64,000 nt of DNA from Pseudoalteromonas sp. (GTDB lineage Bacteria; Pseudomonadota; Gammaproteobacteria; Enterobacterales; Alteromonadaceae), in the NCBI RefSeq assembly GCF_018402495.1, contig NZ_JAGYIU010000006.1:17290-81289 (forward strand). The letters run 5' to 3'. This document shows, one piece after another, positions 38,409-48,856 of this stretch. Under the pieces are notes generated by a model that made no database searches, was not told where the DNA came from, and saw only the letters and a program-made list of their open reading frames with translations. Each line of letters opens with the position of its first letter. The stretch's first letter is position 1. The position numbers were made by a program, and so were the translations under genes.

Positions 38409-38556
38409 TAGATTAATACGGTTGCTGGCTTTATAATCGCAGAGTAACAGAATATCTAAAAAATGCAGCTATTCGCGGATGATTTTATTCCTGTTACACT
38501 AGCTGTACAAACATGCACCCATTATTTAGGCGTCTTGCCTGCAAAGGAAATTAACG

Positions 38557-38880
38557 ATGACTGATCACGAATATCACCAGTTAGCAGAAGCTCTTATGTT
38601 CACAATTGAAGAACAAGTTGATGATTGTGAAGCAGATTTAGATTATGAATCGGCTCAAGGTATTTTAGAAATTATTTTTCCAGATCGCAGTAAAATTGTG
38701 ATTAATAAGCAAGCACCTTTGCATCAAGTGTGGGTAGCAACAAAATTTAACGGTCACCATTTTGAAATGCGTGATGGTCAATGGATTGATAACCGCTCAG
38801 GCGCAGAGTTTTGGAGTTTCATCAATGAAGCGTCAACACGTCAAGCGGGTCAAGAAATTAAGTGGCAATCATCGCTATGA
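38557..38880 (+). CDS. cyaY: Frataxin-like iron donor CyaY
   Basis: [20 protein letters not shown]...[24 protein letters not shown]; divergent from lptM-lysA. Confidence 0.95.
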   Translation: MTDHEYHQLAEALMFTIEEQVDDCEADLDYESAQGILEIIFPDRSKIVINKQAPLHQVWVATKFNGHHFEMRDGQWIDNRSGAEFWSFINEASTRQAGQEIKWQSSL

Positions 38881-39533
38881 GTTTAGAGTTTGTTCAATAC
38901 CCAGCTCAGGGGACGCATAAAGCCACGGTTATTTGGCTACATGGTTTAGGTGATTCTGGTGACGGTTTTGCCCCAGTAGCGCCGCAGCTCGATTTACCCA
39001 GTGAATTAGGTGTGCGTTTTATCTTTCCGCATGCGCCAATGCAGGCCGTTACTATCAACGGCGGTATGCACATGCGCTCATGGTATGACATTAAATCGAT
39101 GGATTTAGACAAACGTGCAGATGAACAAGGGGTTAGGGAGTCTGCAGCAAAAGTTGAGCAATTAATAACGCAAGAAATTGCTAACGGCATACCGGCGAAC
39201 AAAATTATTTTAGCGGGATTTTCACAAGGTGGCGTCATATCGCTACATTTAGCCCCGCGTTTAGAGCAAAAACTTGCTGGCGTTATGGCGCTATCAACCT
39301 ATATGTGTGTGCCACATAAATTGGCTGATGAAGCAAAGCAAACACAGCTAAATATATTTATGGCTCATGGGAGCCAAGATGACGTTGTACCGCATAGCGC
39401 GGGTAGAAGTGCGTTTGAAGTATTATCAACGCACAACATGGATGTGAGTTGGCAAGAATACCAAATGGGGCATCAGGTTTGTACACAAGAGTTACAAGCT
39501 GTGCGCCAATGGTTAATTTCTCGCTTAAGTTAG
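38877..39533 (+). CDS. Carboxylesterase/phospholipase (alpha/beta hydrolase)
   Basis: [44 protein letters not shown]. Confidence 0.93.
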   Translation: MSLEFVQYPAQGTHKATVIWLHGLGDSGDGFAPVAPQLDLPSELGVRFIFPHAPMQAVTINGGMHMRSWYDIKSMDLDKRADEQGVRESAAKVEQLITQEIANGIPANKIILAGFSQGGVISLHLAPRLEQKLAGVMALSTYMCVPHKLADEAKQTQLNIFMAHGSQDDVVPHSAGRSAFEVLSTHNMDVSWQEYQMGHQVCTQELQAVRQWLISRLS

Positions 39534-39556
39534 TTTAGGAGCCGCTGAGGGTCAAA

Positions 39557-40462
39557 ATGAGTCAAAAAATAGTAATAACAGCAAATGTAAAACGTGAACC
39601 ACAGGTTAGCGAACCCAGCGTGAGCTATGAGTGGCATTGGCGTCGGATTGTGAGTATTTCTATGTTGGTGATTATGACCTCTGCAGCGGTTATTTACGGC
39701 TTGTCTAGCGCTGTGAATGCTGATCAAGGGGCGCCGCATCCTAATGAGCAGTTCGATTCTACTGAGCAACAAACAGCAATTGTGTCGTTAAGTGATGATA
39801 CTGCAGCATCAGCAGAGAGTGAAAACGCAACAGATGCTGATGAGGAGCCGCTGTGCAGTGTCGCAATTGCAGCACCTAAAATCCTTTCCCCAGGTGAGCA
39901 AAAACCAGCTCCTATTACCGAACAAGTAACATCAGAGCCTGAAGTTCAACAAAGTATTATTGAGCAAGAAGTAGAGCCAACGATCACTGCTGAGCCTGAA
40001 GAAGCAGCCATGGCTGCAACAGATAACCAAACGCCTGAAACCGAAACGGCCAGTGAAAAACCGGCTGAGCAAAAAGTATTTGCTGAATCAGCACAAGTTG
40101 CGAGTGTGGCCATTGGTGCCAAAATAGATACAGCTACTATTAGCCGCGCCGTATTGACGCGCAGTGTGAGTAATCGTGAACCAACCAATGTATTTGCCGC
40201 CGATGTGCGTTTAAGCCAATTTGAAGAATCATTGTCATTTTTTAGTGAGCTTAAAAACTTACAAGGTCAGCAGGTAAAGCACATTTGGTTATTTGAAGGG
40301 GAAGTGATGGCGGAAGTGTCGCTCAAAGTTACTTCTGTGCGCTACCGAACTTACTCAACTAAAAATATTATGGATTCCCAGCTAGGGAATTGGCGCGTTG
40401 ATGTGGTTGATGAGCGAGGCTTACTCATTGCGCAAAAAGAATTTAGAATTTTAGCTGATTAA
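39557..40462 (+). CDS. DUF2914 domain-containing membrane protein
   Basis: N-terminal TM, low-complexity E/A/T linker, C-terminal [17 protein letters not shown]...[12 protein letters not shown]. Confidence 0.8.
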   Translation: MSQKIVITANVKREPQVSEPSVSYEWHWRRIVSISMLVIMTSAAVIYGLSSAVNADQGAPHPNEQFDSTEQQTAIVSLSDDTAASAESENATDADEEPLCSVAIAAPKILSPGEQKPAPITEQVTSEPEVQQSIIEQEVEPTITAEPEEAAMAATDNQTPETETASEKPAEQKVFAESAQVASVAIGAKIDTATISRAVLTRSVSNREPTNVFAADVRLSQFEESLSFFSELKNLQGQQVKHIWLFEGEVMAEVSLKVTSVRYRTYSTKNIMDSQLGNWRVDVVDERGLLIAQKEFRILAD

Positions 40463-40490
40463 ATCGCCCTCAGATAGAACAGGTTTTAAT

Positions 40491-40511
40491 CCTGGAAGGT
40501 CAACAGACCCC
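40491..40511. repeat. Solo terminal-repeat remnant of the 25.3-kb MITE family
   Basis: GGAAGGTCAACAGACCC matches the MITE end AAAGGTGAACAGACCC/AAAGGTCAGCAGACCC with about one core mismatch to each. Confidence 0.6.
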
Positions 40512-40533
40512 AGTAATTATTAATGGATATTTT

Positions 40534-41472
40534 ATGACTGAAAAAACAAAGTTAGTTCGCATTGCTACTCGTAAAAGTGCATTGGCACTGTGGCAGGCTG
40601 AATTTGTAAAAGCGCAGCTAGAGCATTTTCACGATGACGTGCGTGTAGAGCTGGTGCCTATGTCGACTCAAGGTGACATTATTTTAGATACACCACTGGC
40701 TAAAATTGGTGGTAAAGGCTTATTTGTAAAAGAACTAGAACAAGCCATGCTTGATGGGCGAGCAGACATTGCAGTGCATTCAATGAAAGATGTGCCAGTC
40801 GAATTTCCAGATGATTTAGAGTTACACGTTATTTGTGAGCGTGAAGACCCGCGTGACGCGTTTGTCTCAAATAATTTTGCCAATATTGATGCGTTACCGC
40901 AAGGCGCCATTGTTGGCACCTCAAGTTTACGTCGCCAATGCCAAATTAGAGCGTTGCGTCCAGATTTAGAAATTCGTGACTTACGTGGCAATGTAAATAC
41001 ACGTTTAGCAAAGCTTGATAGTGGCCAATACGATGCGATTATACTCGCAGCGGCTGGGCTAATTCGTTTAGAAATGGGTGAACGTATTCGTGACTTTATT
41101 GAGCCAGAAGTGTCGTTACCTGCTAATGGTCAAGGTGCTGTCGGTATTGAATGCCGTATAAATGATGAAGTTACTAAAGCCTTATTAGCACCGCTGGAGC
41201 ACAGTGAAACTCGTATTCGTGTTAATGCTGAGCGCGCAATGAACCGCCACTTAGAAGGGGGCTGCCAAGTTCCGATTGGTGCTTATGCACTGGTTGATGG
41301 CGAGCAAGTGCATTTACGTGGTTTAGTTGGGGCAATTGATGGCAGCGAAATTTTACGCGATGAAATTAGTGGGCATGTTGATGATGCGGAAAAATTAGGG
41401 ATTGAGCTGGCTAAAAAACTCTTAGCACAAGGCGCAGATAAAATCCTTGCTGACGTATATCGAGACGCATAA
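40534..41472 (+). CDS. hemC: Hydroxymethylbilane synthase
   Basis: [40 protein letters not shown]. Confidence 0.97.
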   Translation: MTEKTKLVRIATRKSALALWQAEFVKAQLEHFHDDVRVELVPMSTQGDIILDTPLAKIGGKGLFVKELEQAMLDGRADIAVHSMKDVPVEFPDDLELHVICEREDPRDAFVSNNFANIDALPQGAIVGTSSLRRQCQIRALRPDLEIRDLRGNVNTRLAKLDSGQYDAIILAAAGLIRLEMGERIRDFIEPEVSLPANGQGAVGIECRINDEVTKALLAPLEHSETRIRVNAERAMNRHLEGGCQVPIGAYALVDGEQVHLRGLVGAIDGSEILRDEISGHVDDAEKLGIELAKKLLAQGADKILADVYRDA

Positions 41473-43313
41473 TGAAACACATCTTGATAACTCGGCCCGA
41501 AGGAAAAGGCGCAGCCCTTGCACAGCAACTTGAGCAAGCGGGTTATCAAGCGTCTTTGTGTCCTGTTCTAAAAATAACGTATTTAACCCCAACCAGCGTT
41601 GAGCTAAGCCCGTTGGTTAATGCCGACAAAATTATTTTTGTTTCGCAAGATGCAGTACATGCACTGAGTGCCCTTAAGCCTGCAATTAACACCAAAGCGC
41701 AGTTTTATGGTGTTGGCCAACAAACAGCCGACACCATTTATGAAGTATTTGGTGTACGTGCGGCTCTGCCAAAACAACATGACTCTGAGGGGTTGCTGGC
41801 GCTTAAGTCATTGGCTGAGGTTGATGGCAGTAATATCGTGTTGGTTAAAGGCATTGGTGGGCGACCTGAGATAGCAAAAACCTTAAAACAACGCGGTGCT
41901 TTTTTAAATAATTGTGTGGTGTATCAGCGCGAGCCGGTAGCGCAACAATCCGCTGACTGGATAGACCACTGGCAAAGCCAGGATGTACACGGTATAGTCA
42001 TTACTAGTAATGCCGCCGTTGATGCCATTTTTAATACCCTTACCGCGGCGCAACTAACATGGTTACAACAGTGCGAATTTTATGTTGCCAGTGAGCGTAT
42101 TGGCGATTATTTACAACAGCAAAAAATAAATTCGACACATATACATACTGCGGCAGGGGCTAGCGACCACGCTATGTTTGCCTGCATTAATCAGCAAGGT
42201 AGCAAAATGAGTGAACAGTCAGCGACGTCAAAAGTAGAAAAAGCAGCAGCGCAGCCAATAGCCAATAACACGTCTAACACCGCTAAAAATGACACTGCAA
42301 AAGCCAATAATCAAACGCAAAGTAATACCCAAAAAGTGAGTAAGGTGGGGAGTTTAGCGTTGGTGATTTCGTTACTTGTTGCCAGTGGCGTGGGTTATGA
42401 GTTTTATCAAAAGCTCAATGCCGGTAAAGTGCAAAATTTAGCGGTTAATGCATTAACAGAGCAAAATAAGATATTGCAGCAAGAGCTGCAAGCGCTTAAG
42501 TCTGAGCAACTCAGTTTGCAGCAAGCGTTACAAAATAGCGAAGAGCAAATTGCTATGGCGCTCAATGAAAACTCTGTAAAAAATCAGCAAGCATTAAAAG
42601 CAGCACTGCAAAAAGTGCAGCAAAGTGGTAACACATTAAACCCACAAGAAGTGACTAGCTTACAACGCATGGCTGAATTTAAATTGTGGGCTGAACAAGA
42701 TTACCAAGGCACAAGTGCAGTGCTTAAACGTTTAGATTCACTTTTAAGCGACCACCCAGGCACGCTTGAGTTGCGCCAAGCAATTATACAAGACATACAA
42801 ACGCTCGATAGCATTAAACCCGTTGCAACAGAGGCGATTTACTTACAGTTAAATAGTGTAAGAGATCGTATCGATAACTTGGTATTTAATGCGGTTAATT
42901 TGCCAGAAGAAGCGTCAGTAACTGACGAAAACGCGCTCTCTGAAAATATGAGTGATTGGCAACAAAACATCCGAAATAGCTGGAATAAAATAGTTGATAG
43001 CTTTATTACAATTCGTCATCACGAAGGGGTATTAATAGAGCCGCTATTAACTGATAGAGAGCGCCACCTGATTAATCAGCGCATAAGGCTCAATATTACT
43101 CAGGCGCAAGATGCGCTAATGAGCAAGCAAGCCAGCATCTATTTTAACGCCTTAAACGACACAAAACGTTTAGTTACTGAATACTTTAAGCAAGATGATA
43201 ATGCCACAAAAGTGGTACTACAAACTTTAGTAAACCTTGAAAAAGAGCCGCTTAACTTTAACCCTGAGGTGACATTGCAAAGTACTGAGCAAGTTAAGGA
43301 GTGGGCACAATGA
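41472..43313 (+). CDS. hemDX: Fused uroporphyrinogen-III synthase HemD / HemX-type membrane protein
   Basis: Continuous 613-aa ORF: N-terminal HemD ([20 protein letters not shown]...VITSNAAVDAIF), then linker, TM and coiled-coil HemX-like region. Confidence 0.85.
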   Translation: MKHILITRPEGKGAALAQQLEQAGYQASLCPVLKITYLTPTSVELSPLVNADKIIFVSQDAVHALSALKPAINTKAQFYGVGQQTADTIYEVFGVRAALPKQHDSEGLLALKSLAEVDGSNIVLVKGIGGRPEIAKTLKQRGAFLNNCVVYQREPVAQQSADWIDHWQSQDVHGIVITSNAAVDAIFNTLTAAQLTWLQQCEFYVASERIGDYLQQQKINSTHIHTAAGASDHAMFACINQQGSKMSEQSATSKVEKAAAQPIANNTSNTAKNDTAKANNQTQSNTQKVSKVGSLALVISLLVASGVGYEFYQKLNAGKVQNLAVNALTEQNKILQQELQALKSEQLSLQQALQNSEEQIAMALNENSVKNQQALKAALQKVQQSGNTLNPQEVTSLQRMAEFKLWAEQDYQGTSAVLKRLDSLLSDHPGTLELRQAIIQDIQTLDSIKPVATEAIYLQLNSVRDRIDNLVFNAVNLPEEASVTDENALSENMSDWQQNIRNSWNKIVDSFITIRHHEGVLIEPLLTDRERHLINQRIRLNITQAQDALMSKQASIYFNALNDTKRLVTEYFKQDDNATKVVLQTLVNLEKEPLNFNPEVTLQSTEQVKEWAQ

Positions 43314-44419
43314 TAGGGTTGATCATTTTTATTGTCGCTATTGTATTGGTATTAGCGATCACTCCTTTCGTGTTAGATGAAAAAGGCTATGCGCTGATTT
43401 CATTTAATAACACCACCATAGAAGGTACGATTGTTTCGTTTTGTATTATGGCGGCACTGAGCGCAGCAGCTTTGTATTTAACTTACAAACTCGTACGCTA
43501 CTGTTTATCTATTTACAGAAATACCAAACATGGATTTTTTGCTCGCAGCCAAGAGCGCAAGCATGCAGCTATAGAGCAAGCACTTTGGAGTTTGATTAAT
43601 GACGATTACGCGCAAGTGGAAAGTGCGTTATCAAGTAACAGTGTGCCAACTAAATTCTTAGACATACGTTTGGCGTTACTAGCAAAAGCTGCACTGGCAA
43701 ATAATCAACCCGATAAGGCGCTGGAATACTTGTTTGAGATAAGCCCTGAGCAGCAACTAAAAGTGGCTAAACTGTGGTTAGCCAGTGGCGACAGCAGTGT
43801 TATTGAACCGCAAATACGGATGGCGGCTGAATCTAAAAAAGCCACGGTACTTGAGCTTAAACTGTACACTGAAGTGTTGGTGCAACAGCAGCACTTTAAA
43901 ATATTAGAAGACTTTTTACCGCGCTTATTACGTAAAGATGCATTGAGCGATAAGCAGTGGCAGCAGGTGTTTTTAGCTTATTTTGCTGCTCAAGCAAGTG
44001 ATGAGCTAACAAGTAAGTACCAGCAATTAGGTAAGAAATTGCAAGCACATGCGCACACTGCGTACTTAACTCAAATGGCAAAAACAGGGCAGTTGGCGAG
44101 TATTGAAAACGAGTTAATTAAAATGCTCAAACATGCTAAGCACCACACTGAACTTGCCGACATTTTACGTGAAGCTGCGCCAAGTAATGCATATAAGTTG
44201 CAATCAAGCATTCAAGAACGGTTGAAAAAAGACGAGCACAATAACGCGTTATTATTAGCATTGGCGTGTTTAGCGAATGCCCAAGGTGATTATGATTTAG
44301 CTGCACGAGTATTCGACAAAGCGCTTAATAGCGATAACAAATCACAGTATCGACAACAAGCTATACTAAGCTATAAACACAGCGCACAATTAGATAAAGC
44401 GCTTGTTTTACATCAGTAA
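43310..44419 (+). CDS. hemY: HemY-type membrane protein (TPR)
   Basis: ATGA overlap with hemDX stop; N-terminal TM pair and HemY-like TPR region. Confidence 0.88.
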   Translation: MIGLIIFIVAIVLVLAITPFVLDEKGYALISFNNTTIEGTIVSFCIMAALSAAALYLTYKLVRYCLSIYRNTKHGFFARSQERKHAAIEQALWSLINDDYAQVESALSSNSVPTKFLDIRLALLAKAALANNQPDKALEYLFEISPEQQLKVAKLWLASGDSSVIEPQIRMAAESKKATVLELKLYTEVLVQQQHFKILEDFLPRLLRKDALSDKQWQQVFLAYFAAQASDELTSKYQQLGKKLQAHAHTAYLTQMAKTGQLASIENELIKMLKHAKHHTELADILREAAPSNAYKLQSSIQERLKKDEHNNALLLALACLANAQGDYDLAARVFDKALNSDNKSQYRQQAILSYKHSAQLDKALVLHQ

Positions 44420-44639
44420 ACATCAGTATGTTTAAGTTTATATAGCGCAGGTCGATATTCGTTTAATCTAAAGCGTATTGCCAGTGCTATTTAACAGTAT
44501 AAATATTTGAACATTTTTTATCGTTAAAATGTTAATGGCGTTTTGGTACAAAGTGAGCAATCAATATAAAAAATACGTATTAAATGTAGGCATATGGCCG
44601 CTTACATTACTAAATATTAAACCGCAATCCTATACAGTC

Positions 44640-44820
44640 ATTCTGATGGTAAATCAGACGTGGTCTGCGTTAAAAACTCCTCATTTACGACCGTATATAT
44701 TTAGGGAAAGAGCAGTGCAACAGTCATTACCGAGAGCAACTAAATCACGACATATTTGCCTTGCTATCGACACGGCTTCTCCTCTTTCAAAATAGCTCAC
44801 TAGATTAAGTGAATTAGTAT
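44640..44820. repeat. Diverged copy of an ATACYAATYCRCTTAAT-type inverted-repeat element
   Basis: TTTGCCTTGCTATCGACACGGCTTCTCCTCTTTCAAAATAGCTCACTAGATTAAGTGAATTAGTAT aligns with the element at 59057-59217; left boundary uncertain. Confidence 0.65.
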
Positions 44821-44884
44821 AGACTTGAAAAATAATTGTAGCTGCGTATCATGCGCGAAATTTTAATTAAACTGAGTAGCCCCT

Positions 44885-45886
44885 ATGATCAATAAAAAAT
44901 TACCCTTGCTAGATATTCATCGTCATTTAGATGGGAATGTACGCGCGCAAACCATATTAGATCTAGGTCGCCAGTTTAATATAGCTTTACCAGCAGATAC
45001 TGTTGAGGCACTTATTCCTCATGTTCAGGTTATTGATCCTGAGCCAAACCTAATGGCATTTTTACAAAAGCTTGATTGGGGAGTTACGGTACTAGGTGAT
45101 TACGATGCCTGTAGACGAATTGCGATAGAAAACATTGAAGATGCACAAGCGCAAGGCCTTGATTACGTAGAACTGCGTTTTAGCCCTTACTACATGGCAC
45201 AAAGCCAAGGTTTACATCCTCAGGGCGTTGTTGAAGCCGTGGTCGATGGTATTAAAAGTGCAACAAAAGAGGCTGATATTAAAGCAAACTTAATTGGTAT
45301 TTTGTCTCGTACTTACGGTGTTAAAACCTGTCAACACGAGCTGGATGCTTTACTTGCTTTTAAAAATGATTTGGTCGCGGTTGATTTAGCGGGTGACGAA
45401 ATTGGTTACCCTGGCGAGCTGTTTGTTGATCACTTTAAACAAGTACGCGATGCATATTTAGCGGTTACTGTGCATGCTGGCGAGGCATTGGGTGCTGCAA
45501 GTATTTGGCAGGCATTAAACGAGCTTGGCGCAAGCAGAATAGGGCATGGCGTTAAAGCGATTGAAGACTCAACGCTAATGGATTATTTACGAGATAATCG
45601 TATTGGTATTGAATCGTGCTTAACCAGCAATATTCAAACCAGCACAGTGAATGACTTAACTAAGCATCCGCTTAAACAGTTTTTAGATCATGGCATTTTG
45701 GCCAGCATTAATACCGATGATCCGGCTGTTGAAGGGATTGAAATTGAGTACGAATACGTAACTGCAGCGCCACAAGCTGGTTTATCGCAAGCTGATATGG
45801 AAAAAGCGCAAGCCAATGCACTTGAAATTGCGTATTTAAGTGATGCAGATAAACAGGCACTCAAAACCAAAGTCGCACAGCGTTAA
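44885..45886 (+). CDS. add: Adenosine deaminase
   Basis: [43 protein letters not shown]. Confidence 0.94.
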   Translation: MINKKLPLLDIHRHLDGNVRAQTILDLGRQFNIALPADTVEALIPHVQVIDPEPNLMAFLQKLDWGVTVLGDYDACRRIAIENIEDAQAQGLDYVELRFSPYYMAQSQGLHPQGVVEAVVDGIKSATKEADIKANLIGILSRTYGVKTCQHELDALLAFKNDLVAVDLAGDEIGYPGELFVDHFKQVRDAYLAVTVHAGEALGAASIWQALNELGASRIGHGVKAIEDSTLMDYLRDNRIGIESCLTSNIQTSTVNDLTKHPLKQFLDHGILASINTDDPAVEGIEIEYEYVTAAPQAGLSQADMEKAQANALEIAYLSDADKQALKTKVAQR

Positions 45887-45901
45887 TCACCTGTACTATT
45901 A

Positions 45902-45931
45902 AAAAATGCCACTGTTTACAGTGGCATTTTT
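45902..45931. terminator. Terminator between convergent genes
   Basis: AAAATGCCACTGTTTACAGTGGCATTTTT. Confidence 0.9.
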
Positions 45932-45933
45932 GT

Positions 45934-46347
45934 TTATATGTGAGTTTTACAGCTAACGTAATTATCATAAAGTGCTTTTAAAATATCGGCACGGCTGATC
46001 ATGCCAACTACAACGTCACCATCAACCACGGGATAATTCTTTGGCTTACCAGGTTGCATTTGTTCTGCTAATTCCATGATATTGGTATCACCGCTGATCG
46101 TTACAACTTCTGTTTGCATCAACTGCGATACTTTTACCATACCGTCACAAAAATAACTGCTTTGCATTAGGGGTTTAAGTAGCTCTTGCTCAGAGATAAA
46201 ACCGACTAAAAGCTTGTTATCGTCAAATACTGGGGCACCAAGCAATTTAAATTTTTGTAGTTCTGCAATGGCGGTCGTCATTTCTGTATTAGGGGTAATA
46301 TGAGGCAACTTGTGTTGCATAAAATCTTTTACTTTTGTATTTAGCAT
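45934..46347 (-). CDS. CBS-domain protein
   Basis: Two CBS repeats (LLGAPVFDDNKLLVGFISEQEL; KNYPVVDGDVVVGMISRADIL). Confidence 0.92.
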   Translation of the reverse strand: MLNTKVKDFMQHKLPHITPNTEMTTAIAELQKFKLLGAPVFDDNKLLVGFISEQELLKPLMQSSYFCDGMVKVSQLMQTEVVTISGDTNIMELAEQMQPGKPKNYPVVDGDVVVGMISRADILKALYDNYVSCKTHI

Positions 46348-46480
46348 TTAGGTTTCTCCCGCTGAATGTTCTATACAAAGTATGGTTTATAGATTGGATT
46401 TTAGGAAATTGTTTATGTTGATGAGTTTAATAGGTAATAACAATCATCGCAGCGGTAATGGCGGGTAATAAAAACAACGA

Positions 46481-46506
46481 AGGCACCTTAAGGTGCCTTA
46501 AAAATA
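46481..46506. terminator. Hairpin/terminator
   Basis: AAGGCACCTTAAGGTGCCTTAAAAA. Confidence 0.7.
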
Positions 46507-46518
46507 ATCTGCTATCTT

Positions 46519-47232
46519 TTACTTTATAAAAGCAAATGCATCTGCGTACATGTTTTCGCGAATGGCTCCGTGGCTAATAAAGTCATCGCGCACTATGCCT
46601 ATCATGTCAAAACGACCTGCCATGTAAATATCATAAGGTTCAAGCGAGATGATATCTTGCATAACCGCTTTATGTACAAAGCCAGTGTGACCTTGCCAAT
46701 TAGCTGACGGATTTTCTACCACAGGAATAAATTCGAAGTGCTTATGGCTATCTGCCCAAGCTTGCATTTCGGTGTGTGCATACAGCGCAGACTCTTCTTT
46801 AACACCCCAATAAAATAGCACTGGGCGCTGACAATTTATTTCAGCAAGGTGATCGGCCATTGATTTTGCGTAAGAGAAGCCTGTGCCGCCAGCAAGTAAA
46901 ATAATGGGGCGCTCGCACTGCAAACGTAGTTGAGAAACACCTAAGCCCGCTTCAATAGTCACGGTTTGGTTATCATTGTGGGCACTACGAAGGTGCTCTA
47001 GCGATTGCATAGCATATGAGTCAGCAACTGAAGCACCAATGTGTAATTCTAAAGCATCCGTTTGTGAAGGGCGGCTTGCAATTGAAAACGCACGTTTATC
47101 TTTTTCACCTAAAACCAATTGTAAATATTGGCCAGCTTCAAATGTGACGGGTTGCTGCGGCTTTAAAATAACTTTATGAACAAATTCTGTTAGTGGACTG
47201 ATAGAGACAACGTCAGCGTGTAATGTTTGCAT
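46519..47232 (-). CDS. fre: NAD(P)H-flavin reductase
   Basis: AFSIASRPSQ, ILLAGGTGFSYAKSMADHL; next to ubiD. Confidence 0.93.
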   Translation of the reverse strand: MQTLHADVVSISPLTEFVHKVILKPQQPVTFEAGQYLQLVLGEKDKRAFSIASRPSQTDALELHIGASVADSYAMQSLEHLRSAHNDNQTVTIEAGLGVSQLRLQCERPIILLAGGTGFSYAKSMADHLAEINCQRPVLFYWGVKEESALYAHTEMQAWADSHKHFEFIPVVENPSANWQGHTGFVHKAVMQDIISLEPYDIYMAGRFDMIGIVRDDFISHGAIRENMYADAFAFIK

Positions 47233-47318
47233 GTTTTACCTTAAATTAGCGGATACGCACTTTATTTGAGCAATAGTAGCATATCCGCAGGGTGAGTTTA
47301 TAGCCTAGACCAAAGTCG

Positions 47319-48785
47319 TTAAATAATACCTAGGCTATCCCAAAGTTCATCAACGCGATCTTTAGTGGCTTGATCCATAACAATAGGTTCGCCCCACTCA
47401 CGGGTTGTTTCGCCAGGCCATTTGTTGGTTGCATCCATGCCCATTTTTGATCCAAGGCCAGAGACAGGCGATGCAAAGTCTAAATAGTCTATTGGCGTGT
47501 TTTCAATTAACGTGGTGTCGCGCGCAGGATCCATACGGGTGGTAATAGCCCATATTACATCGTTCCAATCTCGGGCGTTAATGTCATCGTCGCAGACAAT
47601 AACAAATTTAGTGTACATAAACTGTCGTAGGAATGACCAAACCCCCATCATTACGCGCTTGGCGTGCCCGGGGTATTGTTTTTTCATCGTAACCACGGCC
47701 ATACGGTACGAGCAGCCTTCTGGCGGTAAATAAAAATCAACGATTTCTGGAAACTGTTTTTGTAAAATTGGCACAAATACTTCGTTTAAAGCCACCCCTA
47801 AAATAGCTGGCTCATCAGGCGGACGACCCGTAAAGGTACTGTGATAAATAGGGTCTTTACGATGAGTAATATGAGTGACTGTCATAACGGGAAAGTCATC
47901 GACTTCATTATAGTAACCCGTATGGTCGCCATAAGGGCCTTCAGGTGCCATTTCACCTGGCATAATATGCCCTTCAAGCACGATTTCTGCGCTGGCCGGT
48001 ACTTGTAAATCATTCGAAATAGACTTAACCACTTCCGTTTTACTGCCACGCAATAAACCGGCAAAAGCATATTCGCTTAATGTATCGGGGACCGGAGTAA
48101 CCGCCCCTAAAATTGTGGCAGGATCAGCCCCTAATGCCACTGATACCGGATACGGCTCACCAGGATGTTCTTTGCACCACTCTTGAAAATCAAGCGCGCC
48201 ACCACGATGAGATAACCAACGCATAATAATTTTATTTTTGCCAAGTAACTGCTGGCGATAAATCCCTAAATTTTGACGCTTTTTATAAGGCCCTTTGGTA
48301 ACGGTTAAACCCCAAGTAATTAAAGGCGCAGCATCACCAGGCCAGCAATGCTGAATAGGAAGCTTGGTTAAATCAACATCGTCACCTTGTAAAATAACTT
48401 GTTGGCAGGGCGCTTTTTTTACTTCTTTGGCTGGCATATTAAGGACTTGCTTAAATACCGGAATTTGTCCAAGGGCTTCTTTAATGCCTTTCGGTGGCTC
48501 TGGCTCTTTTAAAAATGCCAATAACTTACCAACTTCTCGTAATTCACTGACATCTTCTTGGCCCATACCCATTGCTACACGCTTAGGTGTACCAAATAAG
48601 TTAGCTAGAACAGGCATGTCATACCCTTTCGGGTTTTCAAATAATAAAGCGGGGCCTTTAGCACGCAGTGTGCGATCGGCAATTTCGGTCATCTCAAGAT
48701 ACGGGTCGATTTCTTGGCTGATGCGTTTTAATTCGCCTCGTTTTTCAAGTAAATCGATAAAATCGCGTAGATCTTTGTATTTCAT
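47319..48785 (-). CDS. ubiD: 4-hydroxy-3-polyprenylbenzoate decarboxylase
   Basis: [22 protein letters not shown]...[12 protein letters not shown]. Confidence 0.97.
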   Translation of the reverse strand: MKYKDLRDFIDLLEKRGELKRISQEIDPYLEMTEIADRTLRAKGPALLFENPKGYDMPVLANLFGTPKRVAMGMGQEDVSELREVGKLLAFLKEPEPPKGIKEALGQIPVFKQVLNMPAKEVKKAPCQQVILQGDDVDLTKLPIQHCWPGDAAPLITWGLTVTKGPYKKRQNLGIYRQQLLGKNKIIMRWLSHRGGALDFQEWCKEHPGEPYPVSVALGADPATILGAVTPVPDTLSEYAFAGLLRGSKTEVVKSISNDLQVPASAEIVLEGHIMPGEMAPEGPYGDHTGYYNEVDDFPVMTVTHITHRKDPIYHSTFTGRPPDEPAILGVALNEVFVPILQKQFPEIVDFYLPPEGCSYRMAVVTMKKQYPGHAKRVMMGVWSFLRQFMYTKFVIVCDDDINARDWNDVIWAITTRMDPARDTTLIENTPIDYLDFASPVSGLGSKMGMDATNKWPGETTREWGEPIVMDQATKDRVDELWDSLGII

Positions 48786-48856
48786 TGTGGGCCGTTACTT
48801 AGCAAAAAGTTAAAAGTATTATACCCAGTTCATGCAAGCCAAGTCATTACTTGCAC

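Noticed and set aside
44529-44795. 88-aa plus-strand ORF
   Set aside because: Overlaps the repeat element at 44640-44820 and shows no recognisable domain.
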